A DNA stretch of 64,000 nt, taken from NCBI RefSeq assembly GCF_009388985.1, contig NZ_CP036422.1, positions 462,501 to 526,500 on the forward strand, given 5' to 3'. This stretch comes from Halioglobus maricola (lineage in GTDB: Bacteria > Pseudomonadota > Gammaproteobacteria > Pseudomonadales > Halieaceae). A program made the translations under genes and the position numbers. Positions 43,702 through 53,166 of this stretch are shown in pieces; the first letter of the stretch is position 1; each line of letters opens with the position of its first letter. The notes under the pieces were generated by a model. The model was not told where the DNA came from and did no database searches. It saw nothing but the letters and a program-made list of their open reading frames with translations.

Positions 43702-45099
43702 ATGTCCACATTTACGACCGTCGCCGCTGCCCTGAAGGGCGAGCATGCCACCGGTTCACAGGTTACGGTCAAAGGCTGGCTGCGCAGCAAGCGCGACTCC
43801 AAGGCCGGCATCTCATTCCTGGCAGTGCACGATGGCACCGCATTCGACGCGATCCAGGCCGTGGTCCCCAGCACACTCGACAACTACGAGAGTGAAGTAC
43901 TGAAAACCGGCACAGGCTGCGCCGTGGTGATCAGTGGCGAGTTGGTGGAATCCCAGGGCAAGGGCCAGTCAGTCGAAATCCAGGCGTCTGCGGTTGAAGT
44001 GGTGGGCTGGGTGGACGACGCCGAGAGCTACCCCATCGCCAAGAAGCGCCACACCTTCGAATACCTGCGCACCCAGGCGCATCTGCGCCCGCGCACCAAC
44101 ACCTTTGGCGCCATCACCAGGGTGCGCACCACCCTGGCCAATGCCATCCACAACTACTTCCACGACAATGGCTTCAACTGGATCAATACCCCGATCATTA
44201 CCGGGAGCGATTGCGAGGGCGCCGGTGAGCTGTTCCGCGTGAGCACCCTGGATATGGCTAATCCGCCGCGTGCCGAGCAGGGCGGTGTTGATTTCAGCGA
44301 GGACTTTTTCCACGACGAGGCCTTCCTCACTGTATCTGGCCAGCTGGAAGTGGAGGCTTACTGTCTCGCGATGAGCAAGGTCTATACCTTCGGCCCGACA
44401 TTTCGCGCCGAGAATTCCAACACCAGCCGCCATCTGGCCGAGTTCTGGATGGTTGAACCGGAAATCGCTTTCGCTGACCTCAACGACGATGCGGACCTGG
44501 CGGAGGACCTGCTCAAGCATGTGTTCACCCGGGTATTGGAGGAGCGCGAGGACGATATGGCGTTCTTCCAGCAGCGAATTGATAAGACGGTCATCGAACG
44601 CCTGCAGACGGTGATCGACAACAATTTCGAGCGCATGGACTACACCGAGGCGGTGGATATTCTGAAGAACTGTGGGAAGAAGTTCGAGTTCCCGGTGGAG
44701 TGGGGCATTGACCTGGCTTCCGAGCACGAACGTTTTCTGGCGGAGGAGCATGTTGGCCGTCCGGTGGTGCTCATGAACTACCCGCGCGATATCAAAGCCT
44801 TCTATATGCGCCTGAATGACGACGAAAAAACCGTCGCCGCGATGGATGTTCTGGCCCCGGGTATCGGCGAGATTATCGGTGGCAGTCAGCGCGAGGAGCG
44901 CCTCGATGTGCTCGAGTCACGTATGGATGCCCAGCTCAAAGAGGAGCTGTGGTGGTATCGCGACCTGCGCCGCTACGGCACCGTGCCCCACGCTGGTTTC
45001 GGCCTGGGTTTCGAGCGTCTGCTGAACTATGTCACCGGCATGGAGAACGTGCGCGATGCGATTCCCTACCCGCGGACACCGGGTAATGCCCACTTCTGA
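43702..45099 (+). CDS. asnS: Asparaginyl-tRNA synthetase
   Basis: 465 residues, class IIb. An N-terminal anticodon-binding OB fold (about 15-110, [16 protein letters not shown]) is followed by the catalytic core with motif 2 ([21 protein letters not shown]) and motif 3 ([27 protein letters not shown]). The sequence is close to E. coli AsnS (466). It charges tRNA-Asn with asparagine in the cytoplasm. The gene follows SYLF by 62 bases. Confidence 0.97.
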   Translation: MSTFTTVAAALKGEHATGSQVTVKGWLRSKRDSKAGISFLAVHDGTAFDAIQAVVPSTLDNYESEVLKTGTGCAVVISGELVESQGKGQSVEIQASAVEVVGWVDDAESYPIAKKRHTFEYLRTQAHLRPRTNTFGAITRVRTTLANAIHNYFHDNGFNWINTPIITGSDCEGAGELFRVSTLDMANPPRAEQGGVDFSEDFFHDEAFLTVSGQLEVEAYCLAMSKVYTFGPTFRAENSNTSRHLAEFWMVEPEIAFADLNDDADLAEDLLKHVFTRVLEEREDDMAFFQQRIDKTVIERLQTVIDNNFERMDYTEAVDILKNCGKKFEFPVEWGIDLASEHERFLAEEHVGRPVVLMNYPRDIKAFYMRLNDDEKTVAAMDVLAPGIGEIIGGSQREERLDVLESRMDAQLKEELWWYRDLRRYGTVPHAGFGLGFERLLNYVTGMENVRDAIPYPRTPGNAHF

Positions 45100-45233
45100 C
45101 CCATATTTGTCGCGCTTCTGGTTAAAAAATGAGCGCAAAATGCCAAATATTGCCTAAAATTTGATCAGGGTTTTGCTCTGCGTGGCCCATACTGAAAGGT
45201 AAGGACCATGGAAAGCCATGGATTGAGGCAGGC

Positions 45234-45560
45234 ATGAAACGTTCAAACAAGCACCAGGATGGTAGCTGTATCTCCGAAATGGCCATCGTCGACACGTTCA
45301 CCAAACTGATTTTTGGTGAGGAAGACCGCTATACCCATCGCGAGCTGCGGATCATTCAGGCGTTTCGCGCGGTCGATACCAATGTGGTGCTGGATTCCCA
45401 CCGGGATATGGGCGCCTATCTGCGCGCGCTCGGTGTTCAGGAAATGATTCGCCTTGTGACCCGGGTTCAGGGCCAGCTGGTCGATGGTGAGCCGGTGATG
45501 GCGGAAGTAGCCGCTATGGAGCAGGCCAGCAAAGGCGCCCTGGGGCGCCGGGTTCATTGA
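45234..45560 (+). CDS. Hypothetical protein
   Basis: 108 residues, no signal peptide. SCISEMAIVDTFTKLIFGEEDRYTHRELRII contains a helix that may form a small binding surface, and DTNVVLDSHRDMGAYLRALGVQEMIRLVTRV looks helical. The centre DSHRDMGAYLRALGV is well formed and would be expected to be conserved, but I do not recognise a family. It is convergent with the RNB gene (10 bases), 134 bases after asnS. The frame has normal codon use for this genome. Confidence 0.65.
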   Translation: MKRSNKHQDGSCISEMAIVDTFTKLIFGEEDRYTHRELRIIQAFRAVDTNVVLDSHRDMGAYLRALGVQEMIRLVTRVQGQLVDGEPVMAEVAAMEQASKGALGRRVH

Positions 45561-45570
45561 TGGCGACGGC

Positions 45571-47595
45571 CTAGCTCTCTTCGCCAGCGTTCTTTTCGCT
45601 GGATTCTTTCGGCGGCTTCAGGCCGCAGCCCGCCACCAGGGTGAAACTGGCCTGGTACTGATTACCGACATCTACCCCTGCAAAGTGAATTTCTGCCTCA
45701 TCGTCCAGCGCGAAACGCCGGGTGGTGCTGGTGAGGCTCGCGGTCCACTTGTCGTAGCTGAATTTCTCTGGGTCCTTGCGCAGGTCGACGAAGCCGTCGA
45801 GGCCTGAGTCGAGCAGACGCACATTGAAGCCGGAGCTGTTCACGTGGGTGATCTGGGCCTTGAAGGTCGGCTTGGCCTCGCTTTCACTATTGTCTTCCCC
45901 GTTACCTTCACACTGACGCGCCAGGTACTTGCCTGCGAGCCAGCGTTCGGCTTCCAGGGTGGCAGCGCGAACGGTGGTCAGGCGCTCGGACAACTGGTCC
46001 AGCATGGCCTGATCGACGATTTTGGCTTCTTCGCCGTGCAGCAGCGCCTTGATCTGCAGATGGACCAGGAAATCGGCGTACTTGCGCAGCGGTGAGGTGC
46101 AGTTGCTGTATTGCTCCAGCGCCATGCCCATGTGTGGGCCGGGTTCGGTGGCAAACTGGGCGCGGGTCAGGAGGCGATTGACCATGCCGCGCAGGGGCAG
46201 GGCCTGGTCTGTGCCGGACAGGGTGCGCATGATGTCGCGGTAGCCGATCACTTCCTTGGGATCCAGCGCAGTGGTATCCGGCGCGTGCATCTCGAGGAAT
46301 TTCAGAGTCTCTTCCATGCGATCGCCGCGGAAGCCCGGGTGGGTAACAAAGGGGCCGCTGGCACCTTTCTCTGCCAGGAAGCGCGCGGCGCAGCGGTTGG
46401 TGGCGATCATGCACTCTTCCACCAGCTTCTGCGACAGCATTTTTTCAAACGGCTCGATGTGGTCGATCTGCTTGTTGTCGCCCATGATCCAGCGGTATTC
46501 GCGGCGGTCTTCCATCACCAGGTGATTCTCTTCCCGATGGGTACGCAGGGCGCGGTACAGCTGGTACAGCGCCTCCAGCGGTGTCGCGTGGGACATCAGG
46601 TCGTCGCGCTGGCCTGTGAGGTAGCGATCCACGTTGTAATAGGACAGCTTGGCCCGGGAGCGGATGGTCGCTTCCATGAATTCGTATTCGCCCACCTCGC
46701 CGTTCTCGGCCAGGGAGATTTTACATACCAGTGCCGGCCGGTCGGCGCCTTCTGAAAGCGCGCAGGTGTCCTGCGATAGTTCCTCGGGCAGCATCGGCAG
46801 CACGTCACCGTGAAAATACACGGAGGTGCCGCGGGCCGCGACATCGCGGTACAGGCTGGAGTCGGTGGCGATATAGGACGTGGGGTCGGCGATCGCGACG
46901 TAGAGGATCCAGCCACTGTCGACAACCTCCGCGTACAGCGCGTCGTCGATGTCCTGGGTCTTGGCCGCGTCGATGGACACGAACTCGAGGTCGGTCAGGT
47001 CGCGCCGGCCCTCGTCTGCCAGCGGCTGACACTTGGCGAGCTGCTGTTCGAGGTCTTTACGGCTGCTGCTGCCCCATTCTGCTGACAGCCGGTACTTGGC
47101 CATGCTGTAGAGGTTTTCGATGCCGGGGGTGTCTTCGTTGCCGATGACGCTGAGGATCTTGGCCTGTGGTTTGCCGTCGCGGATAGGGTGGCGCAGGATT
47201 GCGCAGCGCACGTAGTCGCCTTCCTGCACGCCGTTGCGGGCGTGCGGCGGAATAAATAGCCAGCGGCGCAGTTGGGGCAGGTCGGGCTCGACGAACATGG
47301 CCTTGCCCTTGCGCACGCAGCGCCCGGTAAAGTCACCGAGTGGGCTGTCGATCAGCTTCTCGATGTCGGCGATGGTCTTGTTGTCCTTGGTCGGCCGGAT
47401 GCACACGTGCACCCTGTCGTCAGGGAAGGCTTTGAGCATCTCATCGGGGGGAATAAAGATTTCCCGGCCATCGTCCAGGATGGCAAACCCGTAGCGGGCC
47501 TGAGTGCCCTTTACCACGGCCTCGGCACGCTCTTTCTCGGCCTCCATCTGGGTTTTCAGGCCTTTAAGCTGCGAGAGTGAATCCTGGTTAAGCAT
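45571..47595 (-). CDS. RNB-family 3'-5' exoribonuclease (RNase II/VacB-like)
   Basis: 674 residues from ATG 47595 (TTG 47622 is also open; neither has a clear ribosome site). An N-terminal OB-like part (GFAILDDGREIFIPPDE) is followed by the RNB catalytic domain (about 190-530). AKTQDIDDALYAEV is visible, the acidic pair that binds two Mg2+ ions, as is LRKYADFLVHLQ near its end. A C-terminal S1-like part follows (ITHVNSSGFNVRLLDSGLDGFV). It degrades single-stranded RNA processively. Length is nearer RNase II (644) than RNase R (813). Confidence 0.9.
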   Translation of the reverse strand: MLNQDSLSQLKGLKTQMEAEKERAEAVVKGTQARYGFAILDDGREIFIPPDEMLKAFPDDRVHVCIRPTKDNKTIADIEKLIDSPLGDFTGRCVRKGKAMFVEPDLPQLRRWLFIPPHARNGVQEGDYVRCAILRHPIRDGKPQAKILSVIGNEDTPGIENLYSMAKYRLSAEWGSSSRKDLEQQLAKCQPLADEGRRDLTDLEFVSIDAAKTQDIDDALYAEVVDSGWILYVAIADPTSYIATDSSLYRDVAARGTSVYFHGDVLPMLPEELSQDTCALSEGADRPALVCKISLAENGEVGEYEFMEATIRSRAKLSYYNVDRYLTGQRDDLMSHATPLEALYQLYRALRTHREENHLVMEDRREYRWIMGDNKQIDHIEPFEKMLSQKLVEECMIATNRCAARFLAEKGASGPFVTHPGFRGDRMEETLKFLEMHAPDTTALDPKEVIGYRDIMRTLSGTDQALPLRGMVNRLLTRAQFATEPGPHMGMALEQYSNCTSPLRKYADFLVHLQIKALLHGEEAKIVDQAMLDQLSERLTTVRAATLEAERWLAGKYLARQCEGNGEDNSESEAKPTFKAQITHVNSSGFNVRLLDSGLDGFVDLRKDPEKFSYDKWTASLTSTTRRFALDDEAEIHFAGVDVGNQYQASFTLVAGCGLKPPKESSEKNAGEES

Positions 47596-47622
47596 TGGGG
47601 GGGAGTTCTTAAAATCTATCAA

Positions 47623-48105
47623 TCAAGCCGCGTATCCTAGCTGAAATCGCTCTCTGTGTCAGGAGGATAGTTGCTTCAGTGCGGAGTAAAGGGCCCAGAG
47701 GTTCCCTAAGCCCTCTTAATCGCGCGCTAATACCGCTTTCAGTATTGACAGCCCAACGAATCCGGTTTGTAATCGTTAGCAACGCTGTTGTAACAACCCT
47801 TCCGGTTGGATGTGCGATTTGAATGAATCCCGGACGCAGGGCTGAGAGAATTTGAGCCCATACGCGTTAATCAATAAGCGCCTGAGCGCTGCCACTGAGC
47901 CCTTCGAGCTCCGGCCTCCTTCGCGCTTCAAGACAGCTACCTTCCACACCTATCATCAAAACCCCCGCCGAACACAGAAGTCGGCCACTCTCACGGAAAA
48001 ACCACAACCAGCAGTGCCGCGCGCAGTTTTTGCCTGTGCGTATCTTTCGCAAGATTCCAAGTACTCAAGACCATTACCCAGTGAACATCTCGTGAGGAAT
48101 CATTC
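47623..48105 (+). other. Gene-free 480-base stretch with phoH leader
   Basis: No credible protein gene (a 93-codon frame from 47852 runs into phoH out of frame and lacks a ribosome site). It holds the promoter above and a probable leader with several small hairpins: CAACC/GGTTG near 47790-47805, GGGCT/AGCCC at 47839-47859, and AGCGC/GCGCT with loop CTGA at 47877-47890. I do not recognise a known riboswitch. Confidence 0.6.
47745..47773 (+). promoter_or_regulatory. Strong sigma-70-type promoter upstream of phoH
   Basis: TTGACA (47745-47750), a 17-base spacer, then TGTAAT (47768-47773). The -35 is perfect and the -10 has five of six matches. Expected start near 47780, which leaves about 325 bases of untranslated leader before phoH. 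No other promoter of this quality is seen in the gap. Confidence 0.75.
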
Positions 48106-49551
48106 ATGGATTCAGGCTCCGCCCTGCGCGTAGAAAAAAGACCTACCCAATTAAAATCTGTTGTGAGGAAGACCTACGTTCTGGACACCAATGTCCTGCT
48201 GCACGACCCGACCGCCGTCACCGCGTTTAAAGAAAATCATGTGGTGATCCCAATGACCGTCCTGGAAGAACTCGACCACATCAAAGACCGCCGGGACAAA
48301 ACGGTGAGCCGTGAGGCTCGCATTGCAATTCAGATGATCGACAAGGTGGTGGACTCCGCGTCACCACAGGAGATTCAGGAAGGGGTGGAAGTGCCCGGGT
48401 CGGAGCTCGAGGGGATGAGCTCCGGCACGCTGGCGATCTACCCGGACCAGCTGATCACCGACGATGCGGATATCCCGTTTCTGGATGGCACCCAGGATCA
48501 GGCGAACGACAATCGCATCATCAATGTGGCGCTGAAGCTGCAGTCGGACCACCCGGACGAGGTTGTCTGCCTCATCACCAAAGACATCAATATGCGCATC
48601 AAGGCCAAGGGTTCGGGCCTGATGCATGTCGAGGACTACCGCCGTGACCGGGTGCTGGACGATATCGACCTGCTCGCCAAGGGTTACGAGCATATCGAGG
48701 GGGATTTCTGGTCCACCATCAGTGAGGTGGATACCTTGCGCGAAGGCGATGTGACCCTGCATCGGATTCCGCGGGCGTCGCTGCCCCATGCGTATCCCAA
48801 TATGTTCCTGCACGACGACCAGGAGTTCATGGCCTTTGTGAAGCGGGTGGACAAGGAATTTGTCTACCTGCGCTGTGACAGCCGCGACAACCTGATGCAC
48901 AAGCGCTTCTGGGGCCTGGCACCGCGCAACCTGGAGCAGGCGATGGCCATGTCATTGCTGGATGACGACAGCGTCGACATGACCGTGATGACCGGTCCGG
49001 CCGGTTCGGGTAAGACGCTGCTGGCACTGTCCTACGGGCTGCATGCCATTCTCGAGCAGAAGAAATATTCCAAACTGATTGTGGCGCGATCCACACCGCC
49101 CATTGCCGAGGAAATCGGTTTTCTGCCGGGTACTGAGGAGGAAAAAATGGCGCCCTGGCTGGCCGCGTTCGATGACAACCTGGAGATATTGCACGGCACG
49201 GATGAGTCCTGTCACGGGAGTATCGACTATGTGAAGGAGCGGGCAAATATCCAGTTCAAGTCGCTCAATTTCATGCGTGGTCGTTCTTTCAATAACGCCT
49301 ACATCATTATTGATGAGAGTCAGGGGCTGACCCAGTTTCAGCTGAAGAGCGTCATCAGCCGGGTGGGGGCGGATTCCAAAATCGTCGTCCTGGGTAACCT
49401 CGCTCAGATCGACAATAAGTACATCTCACCGCTGACCTCGGGCCTCACTTACCTGGTAGAGAAGAGCAAGCGCTACCCGCATGCGGGCATCATGCATGTG
49501 AATGGCATTGTGCGGTCGCGGCTGGCAGCGTTTGCCGAGGAAAATCTCTAG
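48106..49551 (+). CDS. PhoH2-type protein, PIN domain fused to PhoH ATPase
   Basis: 481 residues. An N-terminal PIN nuclease domain (about 20-150) starts TYVLDTNVLLHDP, with acids for Mg2+. The PhoH domain (about 270-480) has Walker A GPAGSGKT (around 297-304) and Walker B near IIIDESQGL. In the PhoH2 family the pair acts as an RNA helicase and ribonuclease. ATG 48106 has GTGAGG upstream. Its promoter lies some 330 bases back, so it has a long leader. It is followed by a convergent gene with 43 bases between stop codons. Confidence 0.94.
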   Translation: MDSGSALRVEKRPTQLKSVVRKTYVLDTNVLLHDPTAVTAFKENHVVIPMTVLEELDHIKDRRDKTVSREARIAIQMIDKVVDSASPQEIQEGVEVPGSELEGMSSGTLAIYPDQLITDDADIPFLDGTQDQANDNRIINVALKLQSDHPDEVVCLITKDINMRIKAKGSGLMHVEDYRRDRVLDDIDLLAKGYEHIEGDFWSTISEVDTLREGDVTLHRIPRASLPHAYPNMFLHDDQEFMAFVKRVDKEFVYLRCDSRDNLMHKRFWGLAPRNLEQAMAMSLLDDDSVDMTVMTGPAGSGKTLLALSYGLHAILEQKKYSKLIVARSTPPIAEEIGFLPGTEEEKMAPWLAAFDDNLEILHGTDESCHGSIDYVKERANIQFKSLNFMRGRSFNNAYIIIDESQGLTQFQLKSVISRVGADSKIVVLGNLAQIDNKYISPLTSGLTYLVEKSKRYPHAGIMHVNGIVRSRLAAFAEENL

Positions 49552-49594
49552 CGACAGTTTGAGAGGCTAGCTGGAGAGGGGCTGGGCTCGCGGC

Positions 49595-50668
49595 CTAGTC
49601 CTTCTTCTTCTTTTTTCTGGCGAAGTCCTTCGCCAGATGAATTTCCATGCGCAACATGATTTGCCAGGCGACCTGCCGCTCCTCGTCGTACTCCGGCTGG
49701 CGGTAGTTCAACGTGGGCTCTACCTCGAAGAACAGAAAATCCCGATACACCTGGCGGCGCCACAGAGTACCGAGCGTGTAGTTCTGTATATACGACTTGG
49801 GCTTGGTCTCGCCGCGCACCGTCACAAAGTGGTTCAGCGCCAGTGGGCGCTTGGTAGTTTCGCCAAATCGCTGGAACAAGGACAGCCGGGTGCGCCACTC
49901 GACGCCATCGGTCTCTTCTCCCCACTTCATGCGATTGCTCCAGCGAATCACGTGCTCGTTCTCCAGCGCCTGATAGAGGTCTACCTGGCCCAGGGTGAAG
50001 AACTGCTCGTCGTTGGCCCATTGCACGCGCTGTACATAGCGATAACTGCGGCCCTCGCGGATGTCGCCCTCGTTGCGAAAGCGCACGCCGGGCTTGGGTG
50101 CGCCGTCAGACCAGCTCAGCGTGCCATCCAGCCTCGACCGTTTGGATTCACGCACGTTGACCTGGAGCGAGATGTTGTCCTGGTCGGCTCGCTCTTCGCG
50201 GTCGTTGGAGTCGGTGTCGTCATCGTTGAAGAGCAGGTTGGCGCGCTGACTGATCTTGGGCAGCTGTACTTTGCCGCGCAAGCGCACGCCGAAATCGTTG
50301 CCGTCGTCCTGATCCCATTCGTTCTCGAATTCCAGTCGCAGGAAGGATTCGGCCTTCTCGAGGTCGTAGGTGGGGTCGCCGAAGAAGTCGTCCATCCATT
50401 CCACCAGGGCCTGGGCGGAATCCGCAGCCGTGGTGTGAGAAGCGTCTACCCACGTCTCGGGCAGCTCTTCGTCATCAGTGGTGGCCTCGGGGACCGGCGT
50501 GTCCCGCAGCACCGGCACGACCTCCGTGGCCGGTACTACCGCCTCGGATTCTTCCTCGACCTGTTCCTGAGCCAGTACTGAGGCTGGCAGCAACACGAGC
50601 AATGCAAGCCAAATCTTCACGCCTTTCGATACCGCGTTTCCCCTGATAAGCGATACACTACGCCGCAT
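49595..50668 (-). CDS. Hypothetical exported protein, outer-membrane-like
   Basis: 357 residues if read from ATG 50668, or 341 from GTG 50620, which gives a textbook signal peptide (VKIWLALLVLLPASVLA-Q). After an acidic Glu/Val/Pro stretch, the rest (about 130-340) alternates polar and hydrophobic residues (FGVRLRGKVQLP, NISLQVNVRES, VRFRNEGDIRE), as expected of beta strands, and ends with a run of Lys (KKKKKD). I do not recognise a family. The ATG at 50668 overlaps the divergent psd start, so the GTG is plausible. It could be an outer-membrane barrel, though a final aromatic residue is missing. Confidence 0.65.
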   Translation of the reverse strand: MRRSVSLIRGNAVSKGVKIWLALLVLLPASVLAQEQVEEESEAVVPATEVVPVLRDTPVPEATTDDEELPETWVDASHTTAADSAQALVEWMDDFFGDPTYDLEKAESFLRLEFENEWDQDDGNDFGVRLRGKVQLPKISQRANLLFNDDDTDSNDREERADQDNISLQVNVRESKRSRLDGTLSWSDGAPKPGVRFRNEGDIREGRSYRYVQRVQWANDEQFFTLGQVDLYQALENEHVIRWSNRMKWGEETDGVEWRTRLSLFQRFGETTKRPLALNHFVTVRGETKPKSYIQNYTLGTLWRRQVYRDFLFFEVEPTLNYRQPEYDEERQVAWQIMLRMEIHLAKDFARKKKKKD

Positions 50669-51518
50669 GGACAAAATTTTCATCTTTTTACAACATGTGG
50701 TGCCGCAGCATTTGCTGTCGCGCGTGACGGGCTGGCTGGCAGAACTGGAACATCCTGCGTGGTTGAAAAACTGGGTGATCGGCGCGTTCATCAAGCAGTT
50801 CAAGGTGGATATGTCCGAGGCGGCGGAGCCGGACCACGAGCGCTATCCCAATTTCAATGCCTTCTTCACCCGAGAATTGGTAGAGGGCGCCAGGCCCATC
50901 GCTGCGGCAGATGTGGTCTGCCCTGCAGATGGTGCGATCAGCCAGCTGGGCGACATTGTCGACGGGCGGATTTTTCAGGCCAAGGGTCAGGACTACAGCG
51001 CCTTTGAACTGCTGGGCGGCGACGCCGAGTGGGCGGCGCGTTTTGCCGGCGGAAAATTTGCCACCATCTATCTTTCGCCGCGCGATTACCACCGGGTACA
51101 TATGCCCCTGGGCGGTCGCTTGCTGGCGACAACGTATGTGCCGGGCGACCTGTTCTCAGTGAATGGTGTGACGGCTGAAAATGTGGACCGCCTGTTCGCG
51201 CGCAACGAGCGTCTGGTGTGTTATTTCGAGACCGGCTTTGGGCCTGTGGCCATGATTCTTGTGGGGGCCATGGTTGTGGCCGGTATTGAGACGGTGTGGG
51301 GTGGGCAGATTGCACCGCCGCCGAAAACAACCCGCAGCGAGCGCTTTGACAATACCGTGGCACCAGTAGAACTCGCTCGTGGTGAAGAGATGGGCCGCTT
51401 TAAACTCGGGTCCACTGTCATTCTGTTGTTCCCGCAGGATACTGTTGAGTGGGATCAGGCCTTTAGCGCCGGCACGTCCACGACGCTGGGCCAGCCATTG
51501 GCCAGCGCTATTGATTGA
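50667..51518 (+). CDS. psd: Phosphatidylserine decarboxylase proenzyme
   Basis: 283 residues. The N-terminus (FLQHVVPQHLLSRVTGWLAEL...FKVDMSEA) fits E. coli Psd. The catalytic His appears in YHRVHMPLGG and the self-cleavage site is LGST (in FKLGSTVILLF) near residue 248. Cleavage between Gly and Ser yields the pyruvoyl group on the alpha chain. Makes phosphatidylethanolamine at the inner membrane. No ribosome site precedes the ATG. It is the first gene of the conserved psd-to-hfl block. Confidence 0.97.
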   Translation: MDKIFIFLQHVVPQHLLSRVTGWLAELEHPAWLKNWVIGAFIKQFKVDMSEAAEPDHERYPNFNAFFTRELVEGARPIAAADVVCPADGAISQLGDIVDGRIFQAKGQDYSAFELLGGDAEWAARFAGGKFATIYLSPRDYHRVHMPLGGRLLATTYVPGDLFSVNGVTAENVDRLFARNERLVCYFETGFGPVAMILVGAMVVAGIETVWGGQIAPPPKTTRSERFDNTVAPVELARGEEMGRFKLGSTVILLFPQDTVEWDQAFSAGTSTTLGQPLASAID

Positions 51519-51533
51519 GGGTATTGATCGAAG

Positions 51534-52544
51534 TTATTGATCGAGGCTGTTGATGATGTGCCGGTAGCTGCCCAGTCGCTCTTCCGTGATCACGCCTTCG
51601 TCCAGCGCCTGCAGAATGGCGCAGCCGGGCTCATGTTCGTGCTGGCAGTCGCGGAATTTGCAGTAGCCGAGTAGCTCGCGGAATTCGCGGAAACCCTGTT
51701 CCACTTCCCCCCGGCTCATGTGCCACAAGCCAAACTCACGAATGCCTGGCGAGTCGATCAGGCTGCCGCCGCAATCCATATGAAACAACTGCGCCGTGGT
51801 CGTGGTGTGCGTGCCCTTGAGGGTGTTTTCTGACAGGGCGCCTACTCGCAAGCCCGCCTCGGGCAGTAATTTGTTCACCAGCGAAGACTTGCCGACACCG
51901 GACTGCCCCACGAAAACGCTGGTGCGTTCATGCAGGGCCGCCTGCAATTCGTCCAGACCATCATCCTTGTTTGAGGTCCGCAAAATGCGGTAGCCGAGGC
52001 TGGGATAAACCTCCAGTAACATGTCCATCAGCTGCTGCTGCGCCGGGTCCTGGTCCAACAGGTCAGTCTTGTTGACCACGATCACCGGCTCGATGCCTAC
52101 TACTTCCGAAGCCACCAGGTAGCGGTCCAGCAGATTGGCGTGGGGCTCAGGGTAGGGGGCAATAACAATGAGAATCTGGTCGATATTGGCCGCGACGGCT
52201 TTGAGCTTGCCGTGGGGGTCTGGCCGGCAGAGTACCGTGTCGCGTTCGAGTTGGGCCACGATCACGCCGGTAGGTTCACCCTCGCACCACACGACCTTGT
52301 CGCCGGTGACGAGCCCATCGATATTGGCGCGAATATGGCAGCGCTGCACGGTGCCTGTATCGGACTCCACTGCCACCTGGGTGCCGTAGTGGGCGATCAC
52401 CATACCCTCGCGTTCCGGGCCCAGTTCCCCCTCGGCGAGAGATTCCTCGGCGACCTCGGCCCTGCGGGCCGCGCGCTTGGCGCGCTCCTGCTGGATTTTT
52501 TCAACTCGCCAGGCCTGTTGCCGGCTGAGCTTACGCTTTGACAT
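51534..52544 (-). CDS. rsgA: Ribosome small-subunit biogenesis GTPase RsgA
   Basis: 336 residues from ATG 52544. An N-terminal OB fold (about 35-110) precedes a circularly permuted GTPase with G4 (VNKTDLL) before G1 ([10 protein letters not shown]) and G3 (DSPGIREFG). The C-terminal zinc site is [14 protein letters not shown]. It releases 30S late-assembly factors. The longer frame to 52805 crosses orn and is spurious. Divergent from orn by 73 bases, as in E. coli. Confidence 0.97.
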   Translation of the reverse strand: MSKRKLSRQQAWRVEKIQQERAKRAARRAEVAEESLAEGELGPEREGMVIAHYGTQVAVESDTGTVQRCHIRANIDGLVTGDKVVWCEGEPTGVIVAQLERDTVLCRPDPHGKLKAVAANIDQILIVIAPYPEPHANLLDRYLVASEVVGIEPVIVVNKTDLLDQDPAQQQLMDMLLEVYPSLGYRILRTSNKDDGLDELQAALHERTSVFVGQSGVGKSSLVNKLLPEAGLRVGALSENTLKGTHTTTTAQLFHMDCGGSLIDSPGIREFGLWHMSRGEVEQGFREFRELLGYCKFRDCQHEHEPGCAILQALDEGVITEERLGSYRHIINSLDQ

Positions 52545-52617
52545 GTTGGCATTATTGGGCCCCCGCCCTCTCGCGACAAGTGATAAACTCACAGGATCAA
52601 CAGGAATGGGTAGTGCG

Positions 52618-53166
52618 ATGGCGGACGCAAACAACCTGATCTGGGTCGATCTGGAAATGACGGGCCTGGAACCAGACAATGATGTGGTGATCGAAATCGC
52701 CACCATCGTGACCGACAGCGATCTGAATACGCTGGCTGAAGGCCCGGTGATCGCGATCCACACCAGCGATGAACGCCTCAACGGAATGGATGAGTGGAAC
52801 ACCACGCATCACACTCGTTCGGGGCTGGTGGACCGGGTGCGCGCCAGCGCCTATGACCCGGATCGGGCTACCGATGAGACCATCGCATTTCTGCAGGAGT
52901 GGGTACCGGAGAACGCGTCACCCATGTGCGGCAATACCATCTGTCAGGATCGACGCTTTATGGCCAGGCACATGCCGCGGCTGGAGGCGTATTTCCATTA
53001 CCGCAACCTCGATGTCAGTACACTGAAAATCCTGATGCAGCGCTGGCGGCCGGAGCTTGAAGGTGGTTTCCGCAAAACGGCCACCCATTTGGCGCTGGAT
53101 GATATCCGCGAGTCTATCGACGAGATGCGTTACTACCGCGAGCACTTCCTAAAGCTCGACGTTTAG
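52618..53166 (+). CDS. orn: Oligoribonuclease
   Basis: 182 residues from ATG 52618, aligned with the E. coli start (MSANENNLIW in E. coli, MADANNLIW here). ATG 52606 with AGGAT upstream is a possible alternative. DEDDh motifs: [10 protein letters not shown], then [11 protein letters not shown] and AMDDIRES-like [10 protein letters not shown]. It clears 2-5 nt RNAs, including pGpG. Overlaps the convergent queG end by 18 bases. Confidence 0.97.
   Translation: MADANNLIWVDLEMTGLEPDNDVVIEIATIVTDSDLNTLAEGPVIAIHTSDERLNGMDEWNTTHHTRSGLVDRVRASAYDPDRATDETIAFLQEWVPENASPMCGNTICQDRRFMARHMPRLEAYFHYRNLDVSTLKILMQRWRPELEGGFRKTATHLALDDIRESIDEMRYYREHFLKLDV

Noticed and set aside
47839..47859. GGGCTGAGAGAA sequence resembling part of a TPP riboswitch
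   Set aside because: The paired partner segments and the conserved CCUUUGAACCUGAU-type end are absent, so I do not call a riboswitch.
47852..48133. A 93-codon frame in the phoH leader
   Set aside because: It starts at TTG without a ribosome site, runs into phoH in another frame, and its composition is not protein-like.
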